DNA of 64,000 nucleotides from Halonotius roseus (GTDB lineage Archaea > Halobacteriota > Halobacteria > Halobacteriales > Haloferacaceae). A program made the translations under genes and the position numbers. Under the pieces are notes generated by a model. The model made no database searches, was not told the origin of the DNA, and worked only from the letters and a program-made list of their open reading frames with translations. The stretch's first letter is position 1; each line of letters starts with the position of its first letter. This document shows, piece after piece, positions 8,496 to 16,798 of the stretch. The stretch lies in the NCBI RefSeq assembly GCF_006861655.1, contig NZ_SESI01000003.1:124001-188000 (forward strand), read 5' to 3'.

Positions 8496-8888
8496 TCACA
8501 GCATATCGACCGTAAGCACGTCGTTGATTCCGTCAACATCGAAATCCCCATCCGAGACGGCAAGGGGTTGATTGAGCCGCTTTGCTGTGCCGGCGATGAA
8601 GGCATCACGGGCTGACAGCGGGATACCCTGTTGGTGAAGTTCGGATTCGGCCGCCGCGGCGACGCGGGCCTGCGTCCGATCCGTCTCGATGATGTCGACC
8701 CACTGGAGCGCGGCATCAACAGTATCGAACTCCGGCTCGCCGGCGGTGAATATCTCGCCCCGGTAGAGTTCAAACAGCACCAGTGGTGGCGCGACCGCCT
8801 GTTGGTCAGCGTGGGTTTCGACGTACTCGACGGCTGTGGTGTCACCATCCAAGTAGTCGATGAGGACGCTACTGTCGTAGACGACCAT
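8496..8888 (-). CDS. vapC: VapC-type PIN-domain ribonuclease toxin
   Basis: 130 residues, normal PIN-domain length. The acidic residues expected to bind metal are D5 (MVVYDSSVLIDYL), E40 (LVLFELYRGE), D95 (LSARDAFIAG) and D113 (AVSDGDF). VapC toxins usually cut RNA (often initiator tRNA or rRNA) when freed from VapB; the target here is unknown. Its ATG overlaps the TGA of the antitoxin gene by one base (TGATG), indicating coupled translation. Confidence 0.9.
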   Translation of the reverse strand: MVVYDSSVLIDYLDGDTTAVEYVETHADQQAVAPPLVLFELYRGEIFTAGEPEFDTVDAALQWVDIIETDRTQARVAAAAESELHQQGIPLSARDAFIAGTAKRLNQPLAVSDGDFDVDGINDVLTVDML

Positions 8889-9097
8889 CAGTTGCCGATG
8901 CTGTCTTTCATTTCTTGCCGCGCCTTTCGTGCCCCCTCGGCGGCGTCAGTGCCAGCCCACAGGCCGGCACCCGCCCGGATCTGCTCGCGGCGATCCGACA
9001 GGAGCCGAGACAGCAACTCATCGAAGGTTTCCTCTTCACCCTTCAACGAGCTGAGCGCGGCATGGGTGTCATCATCGACACGAATACTCTTGCTCAT
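8888..9097 (-). CDS. vapB: VapB-type antitoxin (ribbon-helix-helix)
   Basis: 69 residues from the ATG at 9097. The N-terminal SKSIRVDDDTHAALSSLKGE has the beta-strand-helix pattern of an RHH DNA-binding domain. The C-terminal half is helical and charged (LLSDRREQIRAGAGLWAGTD) and would wrap the VapC active site. I prefer this start to the upstream one because the frame extension would place the operator palindrome inside the gene. Likely autoregulated together with VapC. Confidence 0.88.
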   Translation of the reverse strand: MSKSIRVDDDTHAALSSLKGEEETFDELLSRLLSDRREQIRAGAGLWAGTDAAEGARKARQEMKDSIGN

Positions 9098-9104
9098 ACA
9101 AGAG

Positions 9105-9124
9105 TGTATACGGACGAATATACA
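9105..9124 (-). promoter_or_regulatory. Palindromic operator/promoter of vapBC
   Basis: TGTATA and TATACA form a perfect inverted repeat with an 8-base spacer, 8-27 bases upstream of the vapB ATG. The minus strand also provides a TATA-like element (TGTATATTC) here, about 25 bases from the ATG. A VapB dimer bound here would block TBP, the usual autoregulation of type II toxin-antitoxin operons. Confidence 0.6.
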
Positions 9125-9186
9125 ATACCGTTTCGGCGACACGACAGCACTGAGCCGAACGTGGTGAGTTGTGAGCGGATCCGTCG

Positions 9187-9783
9187 TCACACACCTCGGC
9201 CACCGAGTTCGTAGCCGTAGGGTGAGTCGTCGCTCACGGTCGGATCAGCATCGAGTGTGGGTTTGATCACCTCGTGCCACCACGTCGCCGCCTCGTGATC
9301 TGTCGCCGACGGCGGCGCGTAGCCGAGCGGGTGCTCCGGCATGACACCGCCGGCGATCTCGCTGGCGGTCGCCGGCCCAGTGGCGACGAGAAACTCCACG
9401 ACCGCATCGTAGGCCGCCCGTGCGGCCGCGGCGTCGACGGCATCGGGAAGCTCGATCCGGTCGATGGGATGGTCGATCCCCGTTGCCGAGGTGCTCTCAC
9501 CGGTCGGCCCGCTGTAGTCGGCTGCGTCGGCCCATTTCGTTGCCGCCGGCGTCGGTTCGGTCGTCGATTCGGTCGTCGGCCCGGCTGTCGGGGTCGGCTC
9601 CAGCAGCGAGCGGATAGTTTCGACGGCTGCCGCGAGGTTCTCGGCGTCGCCGTCGTCGTAGGCTCCGGCGTCGGCGTCGCGGACAAAGGCTTCGAGAGCC
9701 TCCCGGTCAGCGGCTGCCAGCCCGGCAGCACCGCGGCCGTTGTTCGATTCATCGCGCCCGGAATGTATTAGTTGATTATTCAT
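9187..9783 (-). CDS. Haloarchaeal protein with C-terminal winged-helix-like domain
   Basis: 198 residues. The first 100 are rich in Ala, Thr, Pro and acidic residues (PTPTAGPTTESTTEPTPAAT) and look disordered. The C-terminal 80 residues, AYDAVVEFLVATGPATASEI followed by YAPPS and TWWHEVIKPTLDADP, resemble a winged-helix segment seen in haloarchaeal hypothetical proteins. Function unknown, perhaps DNA binding. It shares its strand with vapBC but is separated from vapB by about 90 bases. The 200 bases upstream (9784-9984) are AT-rich and contain ACTATATACC at 9863-9872. Confidence 0.65.
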   Translation of the reverse strand: MNNQLIHSGRDESNNGRGAAGLAAADREALEAFVRDADAGAYDDGDAENLAAAVETIRSLLEPTPTAGPTTESTTEPTPAATKWADAADYSGPTGESTSATGIDHPIDRIELPDAVDAAAARAAYDAVVEFLVATGPATASEIAGGVMPEHPLGYAPPSATDHEAATWWHEVIKPTLDADPTVSDDSPYGYELGGRGV

Positions 9784-9984
9784 TTCTGAGCAGCTATCTT
9801 CGTTTTTCGTACTGCCTATCAGTTGATTGAGTTACGAATCGTTTAAGAATTCGGATGAATACAACTATATACCTAATATAGACTAGGCCAGTCGGGTGGC
9901 GACAGCGCGATGAGGGGACAGTCACCAACAGAATCGGGTAGCCCCCATCGAACACCTTTTGAAACACCGTCCGGAAGGGCGGGT

Positions 9985-10743
9985 ATGAAGCTACTCGTCG
10001 TCGGCGCGGGCGAGATGGGACGGTGGCTGGCCGACACCGTCGACGCCGACGTTGCGTTCACCGATGCCGATCCAGCCGTCGCCGAGGCGGCAGCCGAACC
10101 CCGATCGGCACGGGCGGTGCCGGCCGATACCGACGAGACGTTTGACGCTGTAGGGCTCGCGGTGCCGATGTCGGTCGTCGACGAGGCGGTCGCCACCTAC
10201 GCGCCGCTGGCCGAGACCGCGATCTTCGATATCTCCGGGGTGATGGATCGGCCGCTGGCGGCGATGGCCGAGCATGCGCCCGACCGCGAACGGGCGAGCT
10301 TTCACCCGCTGTTCGCGCCGCCGCGGGTGCCCGGCAACATCGCGGTCGTCACCGAGGCGGCCGGGCCAACGCTGGCGGCGATCCAGGAGGCCATGGTCGA
10401 GGCCGGCAACACGGTCTTCGAGACGACGGCAGCCGAACATGACGCGGCGATGGAGACGATCCAGGCGGGGGCGCACACGGCCGTCCTGGCCTACGCGCTC
10501 GTCGCCGGCGACATCCGCGAGGAGTTCGCCACCCCGGTGTCCGAACAGCTCGAATCGCTGGCGGCGACGGTCACCGAGGGCAGCCCCGAGGTGTACAGCG
10601 AGATCCAGGCGGCCTTCGACGGGGCCGACGACATCGCGGCGGCCGCCCAAGAGATCGCTGACGCCGACAGCGAGACCTTCGCCGACCTCTACGAGCAGGC
10701 CAAGCGCAACGTCGGTGCCGACAGCCGGGTGAGCGACGAGTGA
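9985..10743 (+). CDS. tyrA: Prephenate dehydrogenase (tyrosine biosynthesis)
   Basis: NAD(P)-dependent oxidative decarboxylation of prephenate to 4-hydroxyphenylpyruvate. 252 residues, the short haloarchaeal form. The Rossmann motif is at the N-terminus (MKLLVVGAGEMGRWLADTV), followed by LAVPMSVVDEAV and FDISGVM. The active-site region SFHPLFAPPRVPGNI includes the conserved His of HPLFxP. The C-terminal helical domain carries the AAEHDAAMETIQAGAHTA motif of the family. The ATG at 9985 is chosen because the Rossmann strand starts right there. The stop overlaps the GTG of the next gene (GTGA), so the two are probably co-translated. Confidence 0.9.
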   Translation: MKLLVVGAGEMGRWLADTVDADVAFTDADPAVAEAAAEPRSARAVPADTDETFDAVGLAVPMSVVDEAVATYAPLAETAIFDISGVMDRPLAAMAEHAPDRERASFHPLFAPPRVPGNIAVVTEAAGPTLAAIQEAMVEAGNTVFETTAAEHDAAMETIQAGAHTAVLAYALVAGDIREEFATPVSEQLESLAATVTEGSPEVYSEIQAAFDGADDIAAAAQEIADADSETFADLYEQAKRNVGADSRVSDE

Positions 10744-12194
10744 TCGACCGAGAGGCGGTTCGCTCGAACGCAAAGTATCTCCAGCAGGTGCGACCGATCG
10801 ACCCCGAGGAAATCGCCGAATACATCGAGGGCCAGCCTCATCCCGCTGTCGTCGCCCAGACACTCCGGGAGGAGGCGTTCGATCTCGGCCTCGTCGAACG
10901 CGCGGATGGAACCTTTGTCCCGCTTGAGGTGGAAACGGTTGCCCACCGTGAGTGGTCGCCGGCGGCGTTGCCAGCCGACTACAGCCGTGCTGTCGAGGAT
11001 TTCCTCGTCAAACAGTACGGAGCCAACTGGCATCGTGGCGACTCGGGGACGACGCTTCGGTCGACGATCCGGAAGCTGAAAGCTGACTACCTCGCCGGCG
11101 ACGACATCGAGTACGACGCGACGACCGCCGCCGGCTACGCGATCTACCATCTGCCCGCGTACTACGCCGCGATCGGCTACGTGTTGGCAACGCTCACCGA
11201 ACGCGGGTTGTTGCCGGCGTCGATGCGCGTCCTCGATGTGGGTGCCGGCGTCGGCGGGCCCGCACTCGGCCTCCACGATTTTGTCTTTGGTGACGCGGAC
11301 GACCCTGAGCCCGACGCCGGTCTCGTCGACTACCACGCCGTCGAGCCAAGCGCGGCGGCCGACGTGTTGGACCGCGTACTCGGCGAGACCAGCCGCAACT
11401 TCCGGTCGACGATTCATCGGTCGACGATCGAGAGTTTCGACTACGATGCGGGCGACGCAGACGACGGCCCGTTTGATCTAATCATCTTCGGCAACGTCTG
11501 CAACGAACTCGACGATCCCGTCACCGTCGTCGAAGAATCGCTATCACACCTGGCCGACGACGGGACGCTACTGCTGTTGGAGCCCGCCGACCGCAACACC
11601 GCGATCGAGCTGCGTGAGATCGAGCGGGCGGTCACGGGTGCCGACAGCGATGTGACCGTCTACGCGCCGACGCTGCGGCTCTGGGATGGGGCCGAGCCCG
11701 ACGACCGCGGCTGGTCGTTCGACGTGCGCCCGGAGCTTGCGACCCCGGCCTTTCAGGATCGACTCGCCGAGGCGGCGGGCGAAGCCGGCGAGGACGATCC
11801 GGACGCATTTCGGAACGTCGACGTGCAGTTTGCGTACAGTCTGCTGCGCCGTGACGGCGAGCGACGCTATCCGTTCCGAGCGAGTCGGGATCGCCACGCC
11901 AAGATGGCCGCCATGGACGACCACGTCACCGACCGGATCGACCTGCTGGCGGTGAAGCTGAGTCACGACCTCAGCGATGGCGACAACGCCGTCTTCCGGA
12001 TCGGCGACGGGAGCCAGACGACCGACCACTACGCGGTGCTAACACAGGACTCCGCGCTGAACCGCGCGCTGGCGAGTGCGGAGTACGGCGCGGTGCTGGC
12101 CTTTGAGAACGTCCTCGTGTTGTGGAACGACGACGAGGCGGCCTACAACCTCGTTGTCGACGGCGAGACCGTCGTCGACCGGCTCTCCGGCTAA
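10740..12194 (+). CDS. Rsm22-like small-subunit rRNA methyltransferase family protein
   Basis: 484 residues from a GTG overlapping the tyrA stop. The SAM-binding motif I is VLDVGAGVGGPALGLHDF near residue 160, with FDLIIFGNVCNEL as a motif IV equivalent and LLLLEPADRNTAIELREIER after it. This order fits the Rsm22 family, linked to ribosome small-subunit assembly in mitochondria and found in archaea. The C-terminal part lacks a clear Cys cluster, which some relatives use for an iron-sulfur site. A C-terminal module (LLAVKLSHDLSDGDNAVFRI) may bind RNA. Coupling to tyrA is positional and does not by itself indicate a shared pathway. Confidence 0.72.
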   Translation: MIDREAVRSNAKYLQQVRPIDPEEIAEYIEGQPHPAVVAQTLREEAFDLGLVERADGTFVPLEVETVAHREWSPAALPADYSRAVEDFLVKQYGANWHRGDSGTTLRSTIRKLKADYLAGDDIEYDATTAAGYAIYHLPAYYAAIGYVLATLTERGLLPASMRVLDVGAGVGGPALGLHDFVFGDADDPEPDAGLVDYHAVEPSAAADVLDRVLGETSRNFRSTIHRSTIESFDYDAGDADDGPFDLIIFGNVCNELDDPVTVVEESLSHLADDGTLLLLEPADRNTAIELREIERAVTGADSDVTVYAPTLRLWDGAEPDDRGWSFDVRPELATPAFQDRLAEAAGEAGEDDPDAFRNVDVQFAYSLLRRDGERRYPFRASRDRHAKMAAMDDHVTDRIDLLAVKLSHDLSDGDNAVFRIGDGSQTTDHYAVLTQDSALNRALASAEYGAVLAFENVLVLWNDDEAAYNLVVDGETVVDRLSG

Positions 12195-12238
12195 CTCGGC
12201 GGTCGTCCGTCCCATTTTTGCGGGCGGGGGTATACAAC

Positions 12239-13414
12239 ATGGGTGTGAGCGACGACGAGGAGAAACTGGAAGCCAAAGGTGACTACTGGGAGTTCGAGGT
12301 TGATGCAGAGCTTCCGGATTCGATCACCGAGGACGACGAGGAAGACGACAGCTACCAGCTGCGGCTCGAAGAGGCCGCCGGCAAGATCCGGTGGTCGTAC
12401 AGCACCGGTGGTCTCGGCGGCTCTGCCCCAACGATCGTCGGTGGGACGGTCGTCGCCGGCGGCGACGGCGATAGCGTCTACGCCATCGACGCCGACAGCG
12501 GGGCCGAACAGTGGGTGTTCGAGACCGACGATTTCGTCGAATCCACCCCAACGGTTGTCAACGGACGGGTGTTTGTCGGCAGCGACGACGGCCACATCTA
12601 CGCGATCGATGCCGACACCGGCGACGAACAGTGGGCGTTTCAGACGCCCCGATTTATCGAGTCGTCGCCAACGATCGCCGGCAACGCCGTGTTCGTCGGC
12701 GGCGGCGACGGCTCGGTGTACTCGTTGCACGCCGAGATGGGCAGAGAGCGGTGGGTCGTCGACACCGATGGCCCGATCTACGCCTCGCCGACGGTGACAA
12801 ACAGCACCGTCTACATCGGCAGCGACGACGGCCACGTCTACGCGCTGAGTGCGGCCTCCGGGGAGCAACGCTGGACGTTCGAAACCGGCGGCCCGGTGCG
12901 CTCCTCGCCGACGGTCGCCGGCGACACCGTCTTCGTCGGCAGCGGCGACGGCACGCTGTACGCGCTGGATGCGAAGTGGGGCGACAAACGCTGGGAGTTT
13001 GCCACCGGCGACGCGATCAACTCCTCGCCGACGGTCGCCGAGGGGAGCGTCTTCGTCGGCAGCGACGACGGCGCGCTGTATGCGATCGACGCCGCATCCG
13101 GCGACCAGGGGTGGTATTTCGAGACCGACGGCCGGGTGTGGTCGTCGCCGACGGTCGCCGGCGACAACGTGTACGTCGGCAGCAACGACGGCTATGTGTA
13201 CGCGATCGATACAACGACCGGGCGACGCGACTGGCACTCCGATACCGGCGACTGGGTCGACACCGCACCGGTCGTCGTCAACGAGACAGTGTTTGTCACC
13301 AGCGACAACGGCACCATCTACGCGCTCGGCGCGGGCGTCCGTGGCTCCAGTGTCGACTCCCGGGTGAATCTCGGCACGCTCAGCCACCATGGTGGCTGGG
13401 CTGGTGACGGCTGA
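12239..13414 (+). CDS. Eight-bladed PQQ-type beta-propeller protein, probably cytoplasmic
   Basis: 391 residues. After an acidic 50-residue lead (ESITEDDEEDD-like), eight blades of about 40 residues follow. Each has a Gly-x-x-x-Trp motif (GKIRWSY, GAEQWVF, GDEQWAF, GRERWVV, GEQRWTF, GDKRWEF, GDQGWYF, GRRDWHS) and a VFVGSDDGxxYAIDA strand. The DNA shows a clear 120-base periodicity. There is no Sec or Tat signal, unlike most haloarchaeal PQQ-repeat proteins. This fold is used in dehydrogenases and in the BamB scaffold; a cofactor or partner cannot be inferred. The upstream 44 bases contain GTATACAAC just before the ATG. Confidence 0.85.
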   Translation: MGVSDDEEKLEAKGDYWEFEVDAELPDSITEDDEEDDSYQLRLEEAAGKIRWSYSTGGLGGSAPTIVGGTVVAGGDGDSVYAIDADSGAEQWVFETDDFVESTPTVVNGRVFVGSDDGHIYAIDADTGDEQWAFQTPRFIESSPTIAGNAVFVGGGDGSVYSLHAEMGRERWVVDTDGPIYASPTVTNSTVYIGSDDGHVYALSAASGEQRWTFETGGPVRSSPTVAGDTVFVGSGDGTLYALDAKWGDKRWEFATGDAINSSPTVAEGSVFVGSDDGALYAIDAASGDQGWYFETDGRVWSSPTVAGDNVYVGSNDGYVYAIDTTTGRRDWHSDTGDWVDTAPVVVNETVFVTSDNGTIYALGAGVRGSSVDSRVNLGTLSHHGGWAGDG

Positions 13415-13495
13415 TTGGCGGCTGTGTCGACAGCGACATTTTGACACCTTGCCATCGGTCGTATTCACAAGAGTAGCCAGCAGGTGGATCGCTTG

Positions 13496-13675
13496 GCCGA
13501 CCAACTGCCGCCCTGGCGGACTGAAAGGGCGAGGCTCTCTCGATGAACCCCGGCGACGTAAGCACCGCAGTGAGCGAAGCGAACGAGGAGCGTAGCGAGC
13601 CGCGGGAATCGAGAGAGCCGAGGGCTTTCTACATCTATTCCTCTCACGCAACCTCGTATCTGAACACTACCGTTG
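13496..13675 (+). repeat. Dispersed structured element, copy 2 (gene-free 13415-13718)
   Basis: This is the shortest copy (about 180 bases). The head (GCCGACCAACTGCCGCCCTG, then GACTGAAAGGGCGAG) is identical to copy 1 over roughly 37 bases. The core AGCACCGCAGTGAGCGAAGC and GAACGAGGAGCGTAGCGAGC follow. The tail is GAGGGCTTTCTACA, then TCTGAACACTAC. It ends 44 bases before the msrA ATG and lies downstream of the propeller gene on the same strand. The rest of the 304-base gap shows nothing else. Confidence 0.8.
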
Positions 13676-13718
13676 AAACAGCCGTAGCTTCTTAGCCGCC
13701 TGAGCCCCTATCAACGCC

Positions 13719-14267
13719 ATGGCAACTACAAAAGCGACGTTCGGCGGCGGCTGTTTCTGGTGTATCGAAGCCCCGTTCAAGGAGCTTGCAGGCGTCGAAT
13801 CGGCTGTCTCCGGCTACGCTGGCGGCGACACCCCCGATCCGAGCTACAAGGAAATCTGCTCCGGCACGACCGGCCACGCCGAGGTCGTCCAAGTCGAGTA
13901 CGACTCCGACGTGATCAGCTACGGTGACCTGCTCGAAGTCTTCTTTACCGTCCACGATCCGACCCAACTCAACCGACAAGGGCCGGATGTTGGCACGCAG
14001 TACCGATCTGCGATCTTCACTCACGATGACGACCAGCAGGAGGCCGCCGAGGCGTTCATCGCCGAACTCGCGGCCAGCGACGCCTACGACGACGAGATCG
14101 TTACCGAGGTCGAACCGCTGGAGACGTTCTATCGCGCCGAAGAGCACCACCAGGACTACTACGAAAAGAACCCCTCACAGGCCTACTGCTCGATGCATAT
14201 CCCGCCGAAACTCGACAAGGTGCGCGAGAAGTTTGCGGATCGGCTCCGCGAGCAGCCCGTTCACTGA
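13719..14267 (+). CDS. msrA: Peptide methionine-S-sulfoxide reductase MsrA
   Basis: Reduces methionine-S-sulfoxide in proteins and peptides using thioredoxin. 182 residues, standard size. The catalytic motif GGCFWC is at residues 10-15 with the nucleophile C12. Downstream motifs GYAGG, GHAEVVQVEYD, FFTVHDPTQLNRQGPDVGTQ and AEEHHQDYYEKN are all intact. The recycling Cys is probably in AYCSMHI. No msrB is nearby. The dispersed element ends 44 bases upstream. Confidence 0.97.
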   Translation: MATTKATFGGGCFWCIEAPFKELAGVESAVSGYAGGDTPDPSYKEICSGTTGHAEVVQVEYDSDVISYGDLLEVFFTVHDPTQLNRQGPDVGTQYRSAIFTHDDDQQEAAEAFIAELAASDAYDDEIVTEVEPLETFYRAEEHHQDYYEKNPSQAYCSMHIPPKLDKVREKFADRLREQPVH

Positions 14268-14280
14268 TTTTGTCGCTTTC

Positions 14281-15555
14281 TTAGACCTTACTCGGAGACT
14301 GCGTCGGTGACGACGACTCACGCGTCAACCGCCGCACCGCCGGCAACGCGACCACCGCAATTCCGATCTCCAGCCCACCAACGACGAGAAACGCCGTCAG
14401 ATAGCCCGCCGCGTCGGCGACGCTCCCGCCGAGCAGAAAGCCCGCGAGGAAACCCAGACTCCCGAAGACGTTGAAGCCGCCCATCGCCACGCCGCGCTCG
14501 GCGGGCGCGCAGAGATCCGAAACGAGAGCCATCGTTGCGGGGGCGACGAACGCGCCGGCGACGCCGACCAGTACCATCAACGCCATCGCCACCTCGACGG
14601 TCGGGGCCACGCCGACGGCGATGATCGCCACGCCGTAGCCAACCGAGCCGACGACGACGGGGATGAACCGGCCGATCCGATCCGAGAGGCTGCCGAGCGG
14701 GTACTGCAGCAGCGCGAACGGGAGGAAAAACAGCGCGAGGGCGACGCCGACGCCGGCAGCATCAAGCCCGAACACGTCGCCGAAGTAGAAGACGCCGACA
14801 AGCGAGAAGAAGCCCGCCGTCAGCCGATCGATAAACCCGAAGGCGTAGGGGACGGCGAGCGACGGCCGCGCGCGGAGCGTGGCGAGGGCGACACCGAGAT
14901 CCGGCGCGGCGAGGTCGGCGTCAGCGTCGCTATCGACGGTGCCGACACCACTTTCGGCGACGCGATCCCCGACACCCGTTTCGGCAACACGATCCCCGAC
15001 AGTCGCCGCCACGCCGCCGGCGACGACAAGGACGACCGCGCCGGCGTAGACGGGCGCAAATGGATCGACTGCGGCGAGTTGGCCGCCGACCACCGAGCCG
15101 AGGGCGGCCCCGAGGCCGATAGCGATCCCCGCCGCGCCCATGTTCCGCCCGTTGCCGCCGCCGAGATCCATCAGCATCGTGATCGACAGCGAGAACGCGC
15201 CGATGGTGAACGCGCCACCCACGGCTCGCAACAGTAACACGCCGCCGAAGCCGACTCCGAGGACGGGCAGTTGCGGCAACAGGAGGTAGGTGGCCGCACC
15301 GCCGACCGCGCCGACGACGACCAGCGGCGTTCGTCGAGCGAGGCTGTCACTGGCGGCTCCCCAAACGACAGCAAACACGACGAATGCGGCGACCTCGGCG
15401 ACGAGGAACCACATCCCTGCGCGGATCCCACCGGGCGCACCGAGAGCGGCGATCAGGCCATCGAGGCCCGGATACAGCAGTACCTGCGAGACAAGCACCG
15501 CCCAGACGACAGCCGCAAGTCGAACCCGTGGCCGTGGGAGGGGCCATCGCATCAT
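14281..15555 (-). CDS. Major facilitator superfamily transporter
   Basis: 424 residues with about 12 predicted membrane helices and a central hydrophilic loop (about residues 185-220, with the repeated VAETGVGDRVAESGVG segment). Helix 8-9 contains the MFS signature-like GSLSDRIGRFIPVVVG. The substrate is unknown; drug or sugar efflux is plausible for this type. It converges on msrA with about 14 bases between stops. The central loop holds a short near-duplication (VGDRVAETG, VGDRVAESG) also visible in the DNA. Confidence 0.88.
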   Translation of the reverse strand: MMRWPLPRPRVRLAAVVWAVLVSQVLLYPGLDGLIAALGAPGGIRAGMWFLVAEVAAFVVFAVVWGAASDSLARRTPLVVVGAVGGAATYLLLPQLPVLGVGFGGVLLLRAVGGAFTIGAFSLSITMLMDLGGGNGRNMGAAGIAIGLGAALGSVVGGQLAAVDPFAPVYAGAVVLVVAGGVAATVGDRVAETGVGDRVAESGVGTVDSDADADLAAPDLGVALATLRARPSLAVPYAFGFIDRLTAGFFSLVGVFYFGDVFGLDAAGVGVALALFFLPFALLQYPLGSLSDRIGRFIPVVVGSVGYGVAIIAVGVAPTVEVAMALMVLVGVAGAFVAPATMALVSDLCAPAERGVAMGGFNVFGSLGFLAGFLLGGSVADAAGYLTAFLVVGGLEIGIAVVALPAVRRLTRESSSPTQSPSKV

Positions 15556-15613
15556 CTTGGTTTGGGCGGTGTGCGGAATGAAGCTGTTGTCGTGGGCCCG
15601 GCGTCGGTGGGGG

Positions 15614-16696
15614 CTACGACAGTTCGACGGTCGGTGTCTCGAAGAACGCGGTCTCGTACCCCTCGTGGCGGGCGACCTGGGGTGGCGTCGTCACGTCGAC
15701 GGTCGCCGTCTCCTCGCCGGTCGCGTCGGGAACGGGTGTCCCGTAGTGGAAGCCAAGCTCGGGATCCAACGCCGGCTCCAGCGACGCGCTGTCGACGACC
15801 GCCTCGCCATCGGAGTCAGTGAGCGTGCCGGCCAGCCCCATGCTTGGGATCACCAGCTCGTTGTACCGCGTCGCCGCGGTGACCGCGAGATACGGCGCGT
15901 CGCCGAACCGATCGGCGGTCAGGACGGCAGCCGCATACCGGATATCGTCGGCCAGCCCCGTTCCGAGGGCGGTGCCGTCGAGCTCGCGGACACGCCCGGT
16001 CGGCATCGACATCCCGTCCATCTCCATCGACATCGGATCAAGCGCGCCCGGCTCACCCTGTCGATCCTCGTAGGTTTCGTAGGTAAGCTCGTTGCGGGTA
16101 GCCTCGCTGTAGTCGAGATCGATCGTCACGGTCTGGGGGTCGCCGAACCGACCATCGAAGTCACCGAACCGTCGGGCGGTCGTCGCGCCGATGGTGATAT
16201 CGACGGTGTAGGTGTCGTCGCCGTCGAGATGGTAGTTATCGCCGTAATGAAAGCCCATGCGCTGTGAGAGCATCGCGTACACCGTCTCGCGTTCGTCGAC
16301 GTTGTTGCCGCCGCGGGCCGCGATGTCGACGCTGGAAACCGGCAACACGACACCGGTCTCGGCATCCCAGATATTCGCCATGATGTGAACCGCATCGTCG
16401 GATTCGACGCCGAACTGCTCGGCCTCGTACCCGCCGTCACGGTTGAACACCCGCCAGAACCGGTGGGGGAAGGTGTAGGACACCGAGACGGCCAGCCCGT
16501 CGTCGGTCATCGCCATCCCGCCGGTTGCCATCTCCTCGGTGTGGGTCGGGTAGTAGATCGCGTCCGGGCGGTCGGCGACCAACGCGGGTTCCCGGCCGTA
16601 GCTGACGCCATCGAGGGAGGTAAACGAGTCGACGCAGCCGGCGGCACCGACCGCCAGCCCAGCCGCTGCTCCGGCGAGAACCTGTCGTCGATCCAT
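15614..16696 (-). CDS. Tat-exported lipoprotein with Met-rich segment, probably metal-related (DUF7350-like)
   Basis: 360 residues. MDRRQVLAGAAAGLAVGAAGC is a Tat signal with a lipobox, so the protein should sit on the outer face of the membrane. The mature part is beta-rich and includes Met/His-rich stretches (MATGGMAMTDDG; DPMSMEMDGMSMPTGR). These recall P19/Tp34-type extracytoplasmic iron- or copper-binding proteins. I recall haloarchaeal relatives annotated as DUF7350 and as iron-transport associated, but have not verified this. The start is set by the Tat motif; an upstream extension of the frame enters the promoter region. It is divergent from the DyP-like gene, 102 bases apart, suggesting shared control. 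Confidence 0.75.
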   Translation of the reverse strand: MDRRQVLAGAAAGLAVGAAGCVDSFTSLDGVSYGREPALVADRPDAIYYPTHTEEMATGGMAMTDDGLAVSVSYTFPHRFWRVFNRDGGYEAEQFGVESDDAVHIMANIWDAETGVVLPVSSVDIAARGGNNVDERETVYAMLSQRMGFHYGDNYHLDGDDTYTVDITIGATTARRFGDFDGRFGDPQTVTIDLDYSEATRNELTYETYEDRQGEPGALDPMSMEMDGMSMPTGRVRELDGTALGTGLADDIRYAAAVLTADRFGDAPYLAVTAATRYNELVIPSMGLAGTLTDSDGEAVVDSASLEPALDPELGFHYGTPVPDATGEETATVDVTTPPQVARHEGYETAFFETPTVELS

Positions 16697-16798
16697 AGCT
16701 GTCGTAGGCAACGAGCGCACAAACCGCTTCTGGTGTGGGCGACGAACCCGAAAAACGGCCACCAGAACCCATATCTGGCCCAATCGACTACGCAGGGT

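Noticed and set aside
12191..13651. 486-residue minus-strand frame opposite the propeller gene
   Set aside because: Shadow of the strongly repeated GC-rich plus-strand gene; no recognised domain.
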